DNA of 64,000 nt from Alistipes sp. (GCA_017520545.1 JAFXFM010000013.1:62001-126000); one strand, 5' to 3'. Positions 1-8,549 are shown, numbered from the stretch's first letter. Program-made: numbers and translations. Notes: generated from the sequence alone by a model not told the origin.

Positions 1-1
1 G

Positions 2-88
2 CAAGGCAAGTTCGAGAGCGTCCCTTCGTTGGGCACTATTGAGGAGGTTGCCGAGCGAATCGGTAAGGTAGTTGAAACGTACTTATAA
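2..88 (+). CDS. adk: Adenylate kinase-like protein, C-terminal end only
   Basis: Only the last 28 codons are inside the window, ending in TAA. The visible tail contains GKFESVPSLGTIEEVAERI, which resembles the C-terminus of Bacteroidetes adenylate kinases (a QGKF...G(S/T)IEEI tail). Adenylate kinase interconverts ATP and AMP with two ADP in the cytoplasm. The family call rests on tail resemblance alone, so it is tentative. The stop codon is followed by a short GGAAAACGG word repeat and then thiL. Confidence 0.5.
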   Translation, partial: QGKFESVPSLGTIEEVAERIGKVVETYL

Positions 89-150
89 ACGGAAAACGGA
101 ATTTTTAAATTTAGCTAATGGCTAATGGCCAATGGCTAACGGCGAATTGT

Positions 151-1188
151 ATGGCAAAGGGCAGAACAGAGATTGCAGAGTTGGGAGAGTTCGGTTTGAT
201 TGACCGCCTGACATCAAAATTTTCAAAAACCAACAAATCGACTATCTGTGGCGTTGGCGATGATGCTGCGGTGATTGAGGCGTCGAAGGATAAGGCAGTA
301 GTCGTATCTACCGACTCGATGTTGGAGGGTATCGACTTCGACCTCACCTATTTTCCGCCAAAACACCTCGGCTACAAGGCTGTTACCAAGGGTATTAGCG
401 ACGTCGTGGCGATGAACGCAGTGCCCGAGCAGATTACGCTCGCACTTGGCATCTCGTCGAAAATCTCGGTGGAGTTTTTGGACGACTTCTACGAGGGTGT
501 GGAGTTTGCCTGCAAGGAGGCGGGCGTAGATTTAGTAGGCGGCGATACATCAGCTTCGCTGACGGGTTTGATAATCAATATCACCGCCATAGGACGTGCC
601 AAAAAGAGTGAGATATCGTATCGCAGTGGCGCCAAGGAGCACGATTTGATATGTCTTACGGGCAACCTTGGAGCCTCGTATATGGGCTTGCGACTACTGG
701 AGCGTGAACGCAGAGTTTTGCAGGGCTTGGGAGATGCCGTATCACCAAAGTTCGAGGGGTACGAATATCTCTTAGAGCGCTATCTGAAACCTCGTGCACG
801 CTACGATATGGTAGAGTCGTTGCGCAAGGAGGGCATTGTGCCAACCTCGATGATTGATATCACAGACGGTCTTGCTTCGGAGGTGTTGCAGATTTGTAAG
901 GCGTCGAAGTGTGGTGCGCGTATCTACTTGGAGCGTATGCCTTTGGCGAAGCAGACCACTGCATTGGCTGAGGAGATGAATATGGACCCTGTGGTTGCGG
1001 CATTGAATGGTGGCGAGGATTACGAATTGCTCTTTACCGTGCCTCTCGATATGCGTGAGAAGATTGTGAATTTGGGTTGCATTGATATAATCGGTCATAT
1101 CACAGCCGAGAGTACGGGAGCCTATCTCGTAACGCCGGACGGAAGTAATATAGGTCTGAAAGCACAAGGCTTTACCCCGAAGCAATAA
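151..1188 (+). CDS. thiL: Thiamine-monophosphate kinase
   Basis: ThiL phosphorylates thiamine monophosphate to thiamine pyrophosphate with ATP, the last step of cofactor synthesis. Visible family motifs are GVGDDAAV near the N-terminus, STDSMLEGIDFDL, VGGDTSAS and DITDGLASE, in the order expected for the AIRS/ThiL fold. The length of 345 aa is normal. An in-frame ATG at 118 exists, but the 11 extra residues it would add are encoded by a GCTAATGG-type intergenic word repeat, so ATG 151 (MAKGRTEIAELG) is preferred. The GH97 gene begins about 17 bp after the stop and may be cotranscribed. Confidence 0.93.
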   Translation: MAKGRTEIAELGEFGLIDRLTSKFSKTNKSTICGVGDDAAVIEASKDKAVVVSTDSMLEGIDFDLTYFPPKHLGYKAVTKGISDVVAMNAVPEQITLALGISSKISVEFLDDFYEGVEFACKEAGVDLVGGDTSASLTGLIINITAIGRAKKSEISYRSGAKEHDLICLTGNLGASYMGLRLLERERRVLQGLGDAVSPKFEGYEYLLERYLKPRARYDMVESLRKEGIVPTSMIDITDGLASEVLQICKASKCGARIYLERMPLAKQTTALAEEMNMDPVVAALNGGEDYELLFTVPLDMREKIVNLGCIDIIGHITAESTGAYLVTPDGSNIGLKAQGFTPKQ

Positions 1189-1205
1189 CTTAAAACTATA
1201 TGATA

Positions 1206-3194
1206 ATGAAGAGAATCCTATTACTTCTCTCTGCGCTTGTCCTATGCGTGGAGGCATTTGCTGTGAATGGGTACGAGCTCCATTCGCCGAATGGTAAATT
1301 GAGCGTTACTATAACTGCCGAGCCGCAGTTGTCGTACCAGATTGAGTGTGGCAACGATTTGGTGTTGGCTCCATCGAAGATTGGTTTGAAAATTTATGAG
1401 GGTGCAGTGCTCGGCAATGGCGACAAGGTTAAGCGAGTGAAACGCACTACGGTAAATACCGAGATAGCTGCGCAAAACTACTTCCGCAACACCATAAAAG
1501 ACCACTATAATGCTCTGCGCATAGATTTTGCAAGGAACTACGCCGTGGAGTTTCGTGCCTACGATGAGGGTGTGGCTTATCGCTTTGTAACAAATTTTAA
1601 GAGCGATTTCGTACTCGAAAACGAGATTGCCGAGTTTGCCTTTGCGAAGGATTACAACGGATATTTTCCATATACCAATAAGACGGGTACGCGCAAGGAT
1701 AAGTATTTTACCTCGTTCGAGTCGAATTATCGCGTGGGCGAGTTGTCGCGCTTCGATAAGGAGAGCGTGGCGTTTGTTCCCGTAATTGTCGAGCACGACA
1801 ACTACGACGTCTGCATTTTGGAGGCGGACGTTGAACACTATCCGGGAATGTTCGTGTCGAACAGCAAGGGTGCAACGGCTCTCTATGGTGAATTTGCTCC
1901 GATGCCCGATAGGGTAGTAGAGGGTGGACACAACAAGTTGCAGGGAATAGTCGAAGGTCGCAAACCATATATCGTCGAGTGTAGGGCAAAGACCAATACT
2001 CCGTGGCGTATTCTCCTTGTTACCGAGGATAAGAACACGCTGCTCGACAACGATATGGTCTATCGCCTCGCTTCACCTTCACGCATCGAAGATGCTTCGT
2101 GGGTTAAACCGGGCAAGGTTGCTTGGGAGTGGTGGAACCACTGGGGATTGACGGGCGTGCCATTCAAGGCAGGCATCAATACCGAAACCTATAACCACTA
2201 CGTCGATTTTGCTGCCAAGTATGGTATCGAATATGTGATTCTCGACGAGGGTTGGGCTGTTAAATATGCCAACGACCTTACGCAGGTTGTTCCCGAGATT
2301 GATTTGAAGGCGATTATTGAAAATGCCAACAAGAAGGGTGTAGGTATTATTCTTTGGGCGGGCTACAATGCTGTGAAGGGTAAAGAGGAGGCGGTTTGTC
2401 GCCACTTTGCTGCAATGGGTGTCAAGGGCTTTAAGGTCGATTTCCTCGACCGCGACGATGTGGAGATGGTAGATTTTCAATACAAACTTGCCGAGGTGGC
2501 AGCCAAGTACAAACTTATGCTCGACTATCACGGCTGTCCGAAGCCTACCGGTATGAACCGCACATACCCTAATGTTGTGAATTTCGAGGCGGTACTCGGC
2601 TTGGAGTGTGCTAAATCAAAGCGCAGTCTGCGCTACAATATGGTGGATTACGATTTGGAGATTCCATACTTGCGTATGGTTGCCGGCCCTATGGACTATA
2701 CGCAGGGCGCAATGCGTAATGCTAAGAAACGAAACTATTATCCTTGTTCGCACGCACCTATGAGCCAAGGTACCCGTTGCCGCCAGTTGGCGATGTATGC
2801 TATATACTTCGCGCCATTCTCGATGTTGTGCGACTCTCCATCGCTCTATGAGCGTGAGGCGGAGTGTACCAAGTTTATCGCCGAGTTCCCAACCACTTGG
2901 GACGAGACGGTGGTGCTCGACGGTCATATTGGCGACTATGTGGCTATGGCTCGTCGTAAGGGTGATACGTGGTATGTGGGAGTGATGAACGACTGGACGG
3001 CACGCGATGTTGAACTCGATTTGTCGAAGATTCTCGGTGAGGGCAACCATAAGGCGGAGGTGTTCCGCGATGGCGTGAATGCCGACCAACTCGGCGAGGA
3101 CTATATCCACGAAACAATTACACTTTCGGGCTCTCGCAAAGTTGTTGCAAAGATGGCATCAGGTGGAGGATACGTTCTGAAAATCACAAAATAA
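1206..3194 (+). CDS. GH97 family alpha-glycosidase, secreted
   Basis: This is a 662-aa glycoside hydrolase family 97 enzyme (alpha-glucosidase/alpha-galactosidase type). A Sec signal peptide (MKRILLLLSALVLCVEAFA) directs it to the periplasm. An N-terminal beta-sandwich domain is followed by a catalytic barrel with VILDEGW, GIILWAGYNAV, GFKVDFLDRDD, LDYHGC and NFEAVLGLE, and then a C-terminal beta domain. GH97 includes inverting (SusB-like) and retaining members. The Asp of KVDFLDRDD is suggestive of the retaining group, but this was not verified by alignment. ATG 1200 is six bases upstream and equally possible. It is followed by a strong terminator, and no SusC/SusD pair is nearby. Confidence 0.9.
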   Translation: MKRILLLLSALVLCVEAFAVNGYELHSPNGKLSVTITAEPQLSYQIECGNDLVLAPSKIGLKIYEGAVLGNGDKVKRVKRTTVNTEIAAQNYFRNTIKDHYNALRIDFARNYAVEFRAYDEGVAYRFVTNFKSDFVLENEIAEFAFAKDYNGYFPYTNKTGTRKDKYFTSFESNYRVGELSRFDKESVAFVPVIVEHDNYDVCILEADVEHYPGMFVSNSKGATALYGEFAPMPDRVVEGGHNKLQGIVEGRKPYIVECRAKTNTPWRILLVTEDKNTLLDNDMVYRLASPSRIEDASWVKPGKVAWEWWNHWGLTGVPFKAGINTETYNHYVDFAAKYGIEYVILDEGWAVKYANDLTQVVPEIDLKAIIENANKKGVGIILWAGYNAVKGKEEAVCRHFAAMGVKGFKVDFLDRDDVEMVDFQYKLAEVAAKYKLMLDYHGCPKPTGMNRTYPNVVNFEAVLGLECAKSKRSLRYNMVDYDLEIPYLRMVAGPMDYTQGAMRNAKKRNYYPCSHAPMSQGTRCRQLAMYAIYFAPFSMLCDSPSLYEREAECTKFIAEFPTTWDETVVLDGHIGDYVAMARRKGDTWYVGVMNDWTARDVELDLSKILGEGNHKAEVFRDGVNADQLGEDYIHETITLSGSRKVVAKMASGGGYVLKITK

Positions 3195-3217
3195 AGATTC
3201 TTTTTTAGCACCGAGTA

Positions 3218-3250
3218 GAGGAGATGGCGAATTGCTATCTCCTCTTTTTT
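3218..3250 (+). terminator. Rho-independent terminator after the GH97 gene
   Basis: GAGGAGATGGC pairs with GCTATCTCCTC (11 bp, one G-T pair) around a 5-nt loop and is followed by TTTTTT. It lies 24 bp after the GH97 stop codon. Confidence 0.9.
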
Positions 3251-3338
3251 GCGCAGCAAAATGACATAGAATAACAAAGAATAATAAAGAATAACAAATG
3301 CGCCTGCTATTGCCACACTGCCCCCGACTGACCGAATG

Positions 3339-3352
3339 CTGGTAGCCCAACA
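3339..3352 (+). repeat. Inverted 14-bp copy of the tRNA-Gln 3' end
   Basis: CTGGTAGCCCAACA on the plus strand is the exact reverse complement of positions 3456-3469, which hold the acceptor-stem 3' strand of the tRNA-Gln gene plus 2 nt. It lies just beyond the tRNA terminator, in a region with no gene. Confidence 0.7.
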
Positions 3353-3370
3353 AAAGTGGAGCGTAGCGAC

Positions 3371-3403
3371 AAGTCCCCCTTTCGCAAGGGGGATTTAGGG
3401 GGA
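3371..3403. repeat. Short palindromic G-tract repeat, copy 1
   Basis: AAGTCCCCCTTTCG is followed by CAAGGGGGATTTAGGGGG. The C5/G5 blocks form a hairpin. A close relative with the same AAGTCCCCCT...AGGGGGATTTAGGGGG layout lies at 40235-40266, so this is an interspersed repeat family. Confidence 0.7.
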
Positions 3404-3419
3404 TGTAGGATATGTAACA

Positions 3420-3455
3420 CAGAAAAAGGAAGATCAATCGATCTTCCTTTTTCTG
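3420..3455 (-). terminator. Terminator of the tRNA-Gln transcript
   Basis: A perfect 16-bp stem (CAGAAAAAGGAAGATC with its complement, 4-nt loop) sits immediately downstream of the tRNA on the minus strand. The stem itself contains the T-rich stretch. Confidence 0.8.
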
Positions 3456-3457
3456 TG

Positions 3458-3528
3458 TTGGGCTACCAGGATTCGAACCTAGAATGACAGGACCAGAATC
3501 TGTAGTGTTACCATTACACCATAGCCCA
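3458..3528 (-). tRNA. tRNA-Gln (anticodon CTG)
   Basis: On the minus strand the acceptor stem TGGGCTA pairs with TAGCCCA, the T arm contains GGTTCGAATCC, and the anticodon loop TTCTGGT gives CTG (reads CAG). The anticodon stem has an A-C mismatch at its loop-proximal pair. CCA is not encoded and must be added. A TTTG-N19-TACTTTTG promoter lies 18-48 bp upstream. Confidence 0.93.
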
Positions 3529-3545
3529 ATGCTTGTTTGCGAGTG

Positions 3546-3576
3546 CAAAAGTATAACATATTTTTGTTTTCGCAAA
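3546..3576 (-). promoter_or_regulatory. Promoter of tRNA-Gln (-33 TTTG, -7 TACTTTTG)
   Basis: On the minus strand TTTG (3573-3576) is followed by 19 bp and TACTTTTG (3546-3553), an exact match to the Bacteroidetes primary-sigma consensus. The next bases, CACTCGCAA, are shared with the tRNA-Pro promoter at 9215. Confidence 0.85.
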
Positions 3577-3669
3577 GAATTTTTCAAAAAAATATATCTC
3601 GAAGGTAAAAAATCTCTTTTGGCAACACTTTTTTTAAGCCTAAAAGGTGGATATTACAAAAATAAATGC

Positions 3670-3677
3670 TAAATTTG
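3670..3677 (+). promoter_or_regulatory. Candidate -7 box for the oxidoreductase/permease operon
   Basis: TAAATTTG matches TAnnTTTG and lies 32 bp before the ATG at 3709. I see no clear -33 element at the right distance. Confidence 0.5.
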
Positions 3678-3708
3678 TGAAGATATAAACCACCTAAACA
3701 GAATTATT

Positions 3709-5118
3709 ATGGATAGAAGAGAATTTTTTAAACGAATGGGCTTGATTGTTGCGGGATCAGTTGCGCTCGACCTTGATGCAAAGGCGAATACAATGATGTC
3801 GCTCAGCGAAGGTGAGATACCGGAAATTGCGGCGTCGAGCAAAATTGCCACTAAAATTCCTGATATGGACGCTAAGCTCGAGAAGCCGGTAACCGTTATG
3901 ATTATTGGTGCGGGTAGTCGAGGTAGAGCTTATGCTCGCTATGCAGAGAAGTTCCCTCAATCGATGAAGGTTGTGGGTGTTGCCGATTTGAATCCGAATC
4001 GTCGCCGCGCGATGGCCAAGAAACATAATATCCCTAAGGAGAACCAGTTTGGTGATTTCCACGACGCCTTGGCTCGACCAAAACTTGCCGATGCGGTGGT
4101 TATCTCTACACCCGATAACCTCCACTACGAACCTTGTATGAAGGCTATCGAACTCGGTTATGATGTGTTGCTCGAAAAGCCTGTTGCTCCGACCGAAAAG
4201 GAGTGTCGCGCTATTTTGAAGCAGGCGCACAAGTATAATCGTATCGTTGCCGTATGCCACGTTTTGCGCTATGCTCCATATTTCGTGGCATTGAAGGAGG
4301 TTCTCGATTCGGGCGCTATTGGCGACATTGTGAATATCCAGCACTTCGAGCCAATCCGCTATGCTCATATGGCACACTCGTATGTACGCGGCAACTGGCC
4401 TTTGTCTAAGAAGACGACCCCTATCATTTTGGCTAAATCGTGCCACGACCTCGATATCGTGCGTTGGTTGATTGGAAAACCTTGTGAAACTATTGCAGCC
4501 GAGGGCTCGTTGCACCTCTTCCGTCCGGAAAATGCGCCAAAGGGTGCACCGGAGCGTTGTACTGATGGTTGCCCACACGAGGCGGAGTGTCCGTATTCGG
4601 CAATCGATATCTATGAGCGTAGAAAGCAACACTTGGGAGTATTCGACCTTCCTCGCAAGGACCCGGCGCTCATTCGCGAAAAGCTCAAAACGACAAACTA
4701 TGGACGTTGCGTATTCCGCTGCGAAAACGACCAGTGCGACCACTATGTAGCGATTATGAAGTTCCAGGATGGTGTTACGGCAAGTTTCTCGATGGACGCA
4801 TTTACACCTTGGGGTGGTCGTCGTACCCGTATTATGGGAACGAAGGGCTTTATCGAGGGTGATATGAGCACCTTCACCTTCTATGACTTCCGCTCGTCGC
4901 ACAAGAGTGTGTGGGATCAGAAGGTTAGCGAGGTGGCAGAGTATAAGGATGCGGGCCACGGAGGAGGCGATCATATGCTTGTTCGTGATTTCTTGCGTGC
5001 AGTAGCGGCGCAGGACGAGAAGTTGCTTTCTAGCACGATTGATGTATCTATAGAGAGTCACGTTATGGGCTTTATGGCAGAGAAGAGCCGTAAGTCGATG
5101 AAGAAGGTTAAAATCTAA
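3709..5118 (+). CDS. Gfo/Idh/MocA family oxidoreductase with Tat signal
   Basis: This NAD(P)-dependent sugar dehydrogenase-type protein has 469 aa. The N-terminus DRREFFKRMG, followed by a hydrophobic segment, fits a twin-arginine signal, so it is probably exported folded with its cofactor. The Rossmann start is VMIIGAGSRGRAY (about residue 63); VVISTPDNLHYE and the conserved LLEKPVAPTEKE follow, as in the family. The middle carries two Cys clusters (RCTDGCPHEAECPY and GRCVFRCENDQCDHY), six cysteines that could bind metal. The substrate cannot be told from sequence. The MFS permease gene starts 14 bp downstream, suggesting uptake and oxidation of one compound. Confidence 0.88.
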   Translation: MDRREFFKRMGLIVAGSVALDLDAKANTMMSLSEGEIPEIAASSKIATKIPDMDAKLEKPVTVMIIGAGSRGRAYARYAEKFPQSMKVVGVADLNPNRRRAMAKKHNIPKENQFGDFHDALARPKLADAVVISTPDNLHYEPCMKAIELGYDVLLEKPVAPTEKECRAILKQAHKYNRIVAVCHVLRYAPYFVALKEVLDSGAIGDIVNIQHFEPIRYAHMAHSYVRGNWPLSKKTTPIILAKSCHDLDIVRWLIGKPCETIAAEGSLHLFRPENAPKGAPERCTDGCPHEAECPYSAIDIYERRKQHLGVFDLPRKDPALIREKLKTTNYGRCVFRCENDQCDHYVAIMKFQDGVTASFSMDAFTPWGGRRTRIMGTKGFIEGDMSTFTFYDFRSSHKSVWDQKVSEVAEYKDAGHGGGDHMLVRDFLRAVAAQDEKLLSSTIDVSIESHVMGFMAEKSRKSMKKVKI

Positions 5119-5132
5119 AAGTTTATAAAACT

Positions 5133-6377
5133 ATGAAACACATCAAATTGCGCCTTGTAATTATGAACTTCCTGCAATATGCAGTGTGGGGTTCGTGGTT
5201 AATTTCATTGGGTGCCTATTTGGGAGGATCGTTGAAATTCTCGGGCGGAGAGATTGGTAGCTTCTTTGCTACGATGGGTATTGCTTCGCTCTTTATGCCT
5301 GCGATTATGGGTGTTATTGCCGACCGTTGGGTTCCGGCACAGCGACTCTTGGGCATCTCGCACCTTTTGGCGGCGGCCTTTATGGTGGCGGCATCTACGC
5401 AGGATAGCTACCAAACGTTGTATCCGCTGATGTTGTGCAGCGTAATGTTCTATATGCCGACTATCGCGTTGAGTAATACGGTTGCGTATAATGCACTCAA
5501 CAAGGCAAACCTCGACACCGTCAAGGCGTTTCCACCTATTCGTGTGTGGGGCACCGTGGGATTTATTTGTGCAATGTGGACGGTGGATTTGTTAGGCTTC
5601 GGACTCTCTTCGGCTCAGATGTTGTTGTCTGCAGGTTTGGGCGTGGCGTTGGGACTATACTGCTTCACTCTCCCTTCGTGCGAGGTCAATCGTAATGTAG
5701 CATCAAAGTCTTGGATCGACACCTTGGGCTTGCGTGCATTCGCGCTCTTCAAGGAGTACAAAATGGCCGTGTTCTTCCTCTTCTCGATGATGCTTGGTAT
5801 GTCGTTGCAGATTACCAACGCCTTTGCAGATGGCTACATCAAGAGCTTTGGCGATGTGGCGGTGCACGGAGATAAGTATTTAGGAACATTTGGCGTAGAG
5901 CACTCGACGATACTTATATCGCTGTCGCAAATCTCCGAAACACTATGTATCCTTCTCATTCCGTTCTGCTTGAAGCGATTCGGTATTAAGAATGTAATGC
6001 TTATCTCGATGTTTGCGTGGGTACTTCGCTTTGGCTTGCTGGGTGCGGGCAATCCGGGCACGGGTGTGTGGATGTTTATCCTCTCGATGATTGTCTACGG
6101 CGTGGCATTCGATTTCTTCAATATCTCGGGTTCACTCTATGTGGAGAAGGAGACTGCTCCGGAGATTCGTGCGAGTGCGCAGGGCGTGTTTATGATTATG
6201 ACCAACGGCTTCGGCGCTTTTATCGGCTCTTATGTAGCAGGTTGGGTAGTCGATAAGTGGGGTTGGCCTCTTTCGTGGTATATCTTCGCGGGCTATGCGT
6301 TGGAGGTTGCGATATTGTTTGCACTTGTTTTCAAGTACAAGCACAATCCTGATGCAGAGGTCAAGGTAACTCATTAG
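5133..6377 (+). CDS. MFS transporter, nucleoside/sugar symporter type
   Basis: This 414-aa inner-membrane protein has about 12 hydrophobic segments and no signal peptide. The N-terminus (LRLVIMNFLQYAVWGSWL) and the stretch AIMGVIADRW resemble the nucleoside:H+ symporter group (NupG-like) of the major facilitator superfamily, which is common in Bacteroidetes. Substrate specificity cannot be assigned; family names in this group are often inherited from E. coli NupG. It follows the oxidoreductase gene by 14 bp, so the two are probably one operon, and it ends at a strong terminator. Confidence 0.85.
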   Translation: MKHIKLRLVIMNFLQYAVWGSWLISLGAYLGGSLKFSGGEIGSFFATMGIASLFMPAIMGVIADRWVPAQRLLGISHLLAAAFMVAASTQDSYQTLYPLMLCSVMFYMPTIALSNTVAYNALNKANLDTVKAFPPIRVWGTVGFICAMWTVDLLGFGLSSAQMLLSAGLGVALGLYCFTLPSCEVNRNVASKSWIDTLGLRAFALFKEYKMAVFFLFSMMLGMSLQITNAFADGYIKSFGDVAVHGDKYLGTFGVEHSTILISLSQISETLCILLIPFCLKRFGIKNVMLISMFAWVLRFGLLGAGNPGTGVWMFILSMIVYGVAFDFFNISGSLYVEKETAPEIRASAQGVFMIMTNGFGAFIGSYVAGWVVDKWGWPLSWYIFAGYALEVAILFALVFKYKHNPDAEVKVTH

Positions 6378-6397
6378 TCTAAATATCAATGAAAATT

Positions 6398-6427
6398 AAA
6401 CACCGCTTTTAGCGGTGTTTTTTTGTT
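6398..6427 (+). terminator. Terminator after the MFS gene
   Basis: AAACACCGCT-TTT-AGCGGTGTTT forms a perfect 10-bp stem running into an unbroken T tract. Confidence 0.93.
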
Positions 6428-6563
6428 TTTATGCAAATTTTTTTGAGATTTTTTTTGGAAAATAAAAAATTTTGCATTTACTTTGTGATATCAAAATAAT
6501 ATCATTTTGAAAAACAGATTGCAAATGGAAACTAAATTATAAACCTTTTTAATACTTATTACT

Positions 6564-7520
6564 ATGGAGACAAACAAGAACAAGGTCTATTCAGGCTGGA
6601 AGATGAATGGTTTTGCGATGTTATTCATCGTGTTATTGTCGTGGGTTGGTGGCCCCGCCCTTGCAATCTACGGAGGTGTAGAGTGGGGAGCTCCTTACGA
6701 TGCTGTTGCTATTGTAGCGGGCGCAATTATCTTGTTGTGGGCAATTATTGCGTCGTGCGGTTTCATAATGTTGGAGCCTAACGAGGCTCGTGTATTGCTA
6801 TTTTTCGGAAAGTACCGTGGCAACTTCGTGCAGACGGGTTATTGGTGGGTAAATCCATTTATGTCGAAGAAATCAATCTCGCTTCGTGCCCGTAACCTCA
6901 ATGCTGAGCCTATAAAGGTGAACGACAAGCAGGGTAATCCTATACTTATCGGTTTGGTTTTGGTATGGAAAATCCGAGAGGAGGAGATATACAAGGCTGT
7001 GTTCGATATCGATACCCCTGTTGCTACGGGTGAGGTTACCGTAACTGCAAGCAGTCGAATGAAGGCGCTCGAAAACTTTGTATCGGTGCAGAGCGATGCG
7101 GCATTGCGTCAGGTTGCAGGTATCTACGCCTACGATAACAACAACGGTGCGAATGAGGAACTTACCCTCCGTTCCAATGCCGATGAGATTAACGAGCAGC
7201 TCGAAAATCGTTTGAATGAGCGTTTGGCAATGGCCGGTATTGAGGTTGTTGAGGCTCGTATTAATTACCTCGCCTATGCTCCTGAAATTGCAGCTGTGAT
7301 GTTGCGTCGCCAGCAGGCTGATGCTATTATCTCGGCACGCGAGAAGATTGTCGAGGGTGCAGTTTCGATGGTTAAGATGGCTATCGACAAGTTGGCAGAG
7401 GACGAGGTTGTAGAGTTGGACGAGGAGCGCAAGGCGGCTATGGTGAGCAACTTGCTCGTAGTGTTGTGCGGTGATGAGTCGGCTCAGCCGGTTGTGAATA
7501 CTGGAACTTTGCACCATTAA
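6564..7520 (+). CDS. SPFH/Band 7 (stomatin-like) membrane protein
   Basis: This 318-aa protein has two N-terminal hydrophobic segments (about residues 14-35 and 47-70) and then an SPFH domain beginning near [18 protein letters not shown]. The region after residue 200 is charged and helical ([41 protein letters not shown]), as in SPFH proteins that oligomerise at membranes. Family members scaffold membrane microdomains or regulate proteases; no specific role can be assigned here. An Arc-type small protein and a small membrane protein follow in the same direction after a 323-bp gap, a grouping that may be functional. The stop codon abuts a long imperfect palindrome. Confidence 0.88.
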   Translation: METNKNKVYSGWKMNGFAMLFIVLLSWVGGPALAIYGGVEWGAPYDAVAIVAGAIILLWAIIASCGFIMLEPNEARVLLFFGKYRGNFVQTGYWWVNPFMSKKSISLRARNLNAEPIKVNDKQGNPILIGLVLVWKIREEEIYKAVFDIDTPVATGEVTVTASSRMKALENFVSVQSDAALRQVAGIYAYDNNNGANEELTLRSNADEINEQLENRLNERLAMAGIEVVEARINYLAYAPEIAAVMLRRQQADAIISAREKIVEGAVSMVKMAIDKLAEDEVVELDEERKAAMVSNLLVVLCGDESAQPVVNTGTLHH

Positions 7521-7643
7521 AAAATCGTTCTGAACGGTAAATTTTGCACGAATCTGCTGACTCTGAAATGCTCACATAGGCTTACTATGCTCCGCTTTCA
7601 TCGCATTGCTTCGCACAAAATTTCCTCGTTCATTGACGATTTT
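7521..7643. repeat. Long imperfect palindromic element, copy 1
   Basis: The element starts AAAATCGTTCTGAACGG and ends with the complement of AAAATCGTCAATGAACG. Arms with AATTTTGCACGAA pair with AATTTTGTGCGAA, and the centre holds CTCACATAGGCTTACTATGC. It begins at the base after the SPFH stop codon. Related copies lie at 17345, 29531 and 41709, all beside gene ends, so a 3'-end or terminator-like role is possible. Confidence 0.75.
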
Positions 7644-7843
7644 AAGAAACGGAGAGCGGAAAACGGAAAACGGAAAACTTTTTTTTGAGTTGAGAGTTGA
7701 GGGCTGAGAGTTGAGAGCTGAGAACTGAGAGCTGAAAATTTAAAGCGCACCTTTACTAGCCCTTACTAACTTTTAATTTCGTTGCGCCTTAACAACGCTC
7801 GGAGTTCGTAAAACAAAAAATAAAAGCTAACGGCTAAAAGCTA
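7644..7843. other. Gene-free spacer made largely of degenerate word repeats
   Basis: The spacer holds repeats of GGAAAACGGAAAACGG (about 7650-7680), GAGAGTTGAGAGCTGAGAAC (about 7685-7735) and AAAGCTAACGGCTAAAAGC (about 7822-7843). I see no promoter or conserved open frame. Similar words recur in many other spacers of this window. Confidence 0.6.
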
Positions 7844-8023
7844 ATGAGTATGGCAAAGGAGCCTACAAAGAGTTTTGTACTTCGTATTGATGCCGAGATG
7901 ATGGAGGCTATCGAGAGGTGGGCGGAAGATGAATTCCGCTCCACTAATGGTCAGCTGCAATATATTATCGCCGAGGCTCTGCGTAAGAGTGGACGAATCA
8001 AGAAACGAAAAAAGGAGAACTGA
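7844..8023 (+). CDS. Small ribbon-helix-helix (Arc-type) DNA-binding protein
   Basis: This is a 59-aa protein from ATG 7844, or 57 aa from ATG 7850. The N-terminal half (KSFVLRIDAEMMEAIERWA) fits the beta strand and first helix of an Arc/MetJ ribbon-helix-helix domain, and STNGQLQYIIAEALRK fits the second helix. The tail is Lys/Arg-rich. It probably binds DNA as a dimer. Its stop codon overlaps the next start (TGATG), implying translational coupling to the membrane protein. No toxin gene is recognisable beside it, so an antitoxin role is not supported. Confidence 0.75.
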   Translation: MSMAKEPTKSFVLRIDAEMMEAIERWAEDEFRSTNGQLQYIIAEALRKSGRIKKRKKEN

Positions 8024-8517
8024 TGGAAGCAAATAACTTTATACAGATATTGCGCAAGATTAATCGAGGAGTCTCGTTCAACTTGTGGCGCGTAAAAATC
8101 GGTGGTTTGGAGATGGCTCTGTTCTTTCTCTTCGTCATCGGAGAGAAGCTCGTTTGCAGATTTATCCCGATGGAGCCCGACACACAACATATTGTAAGCG
8201 AAACAATGAGTTGTATTTCGGTGTTGATCTGGGGTGAGGCGATTTCCCGTTCGCTCTATAAACTATTCCCTCGATATCGCTGGGCCACATTGTTGGCACT
8301 GATTGGCGGTGCTGTCGGTGGTCTGCTTATTACAATCGTGATGGATTACTTCGATAGTGAGGTTGCGGTGGATACCAACGATATTATAGCGTTGGGCGTT
8401 TGTGTTATACTGATGATTGCAGCGTATATCTTGTGGAGACAGAGTGTCAATAAGGTGAAGCGGCTGAAATTTGAGCGCGAAATGGCCCGCAAACGCAAGG
8501 CGAGAGTAGAGTACTAA
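8023..8517 (+). CDS. Small integral membrane protein, function unknown
   Basis: This 164-aa protein has about four hydrophobic segments (near residues 27-48, 58-75, 87-107 and 123-141) and a basic C-terminal tail (RRQSVNKVKRLKFEREMARKR includes many Lys/Arg). I do not recognise the family. It is translationally coupled to the upstream ribbon-helix-helix gene (TGATG) and ends at a bidirectional terminator. Confidence 0.75.
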   Translation: MEANNFIQILRKINRGVSFNLWRVKIGGLEMALFFLFVIGEKLVCRFIPMEPDTQHIVSETMSCISVLIWGEAISRSLYKLFPRYRWATLLALIGGAVGGLLITIVMDYFDSEVAVDTNDIIALGVCVILMIAAYILWRQSVNKVKRLKFEREMARKRKARVEY

Positions 8518-8521
8518 AATA

Positions 8522-8547
8522 AAAAGAGGTCAATATTGACCTCTTTT
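8522..8547. terminator. Bidirectional terminator between convergent genes
   Basis: This is a perfect palindrome with arms AAAAGAGGTCAAT and ATTGACCTCTTTT. It serves the rightward membrane-protein gene and the leftward cold-shock gene. Confidence 0.9.
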
Positions 8548-8549
8548 AT

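Noticed and set aside
118-150. Upstream ATG for thiL
   Set aside because: The added residues (MANGQWLTANC) are encoded by an intergenic word repeat found elsewhere in spacers.
7844-8517. Toxin-antitoxin pair
   Set aside because: The first gene is an Arc-like DNA-binding protein, but the second is a four-helix membrane protein with no toxin motif. The pairing is not enough evidence.
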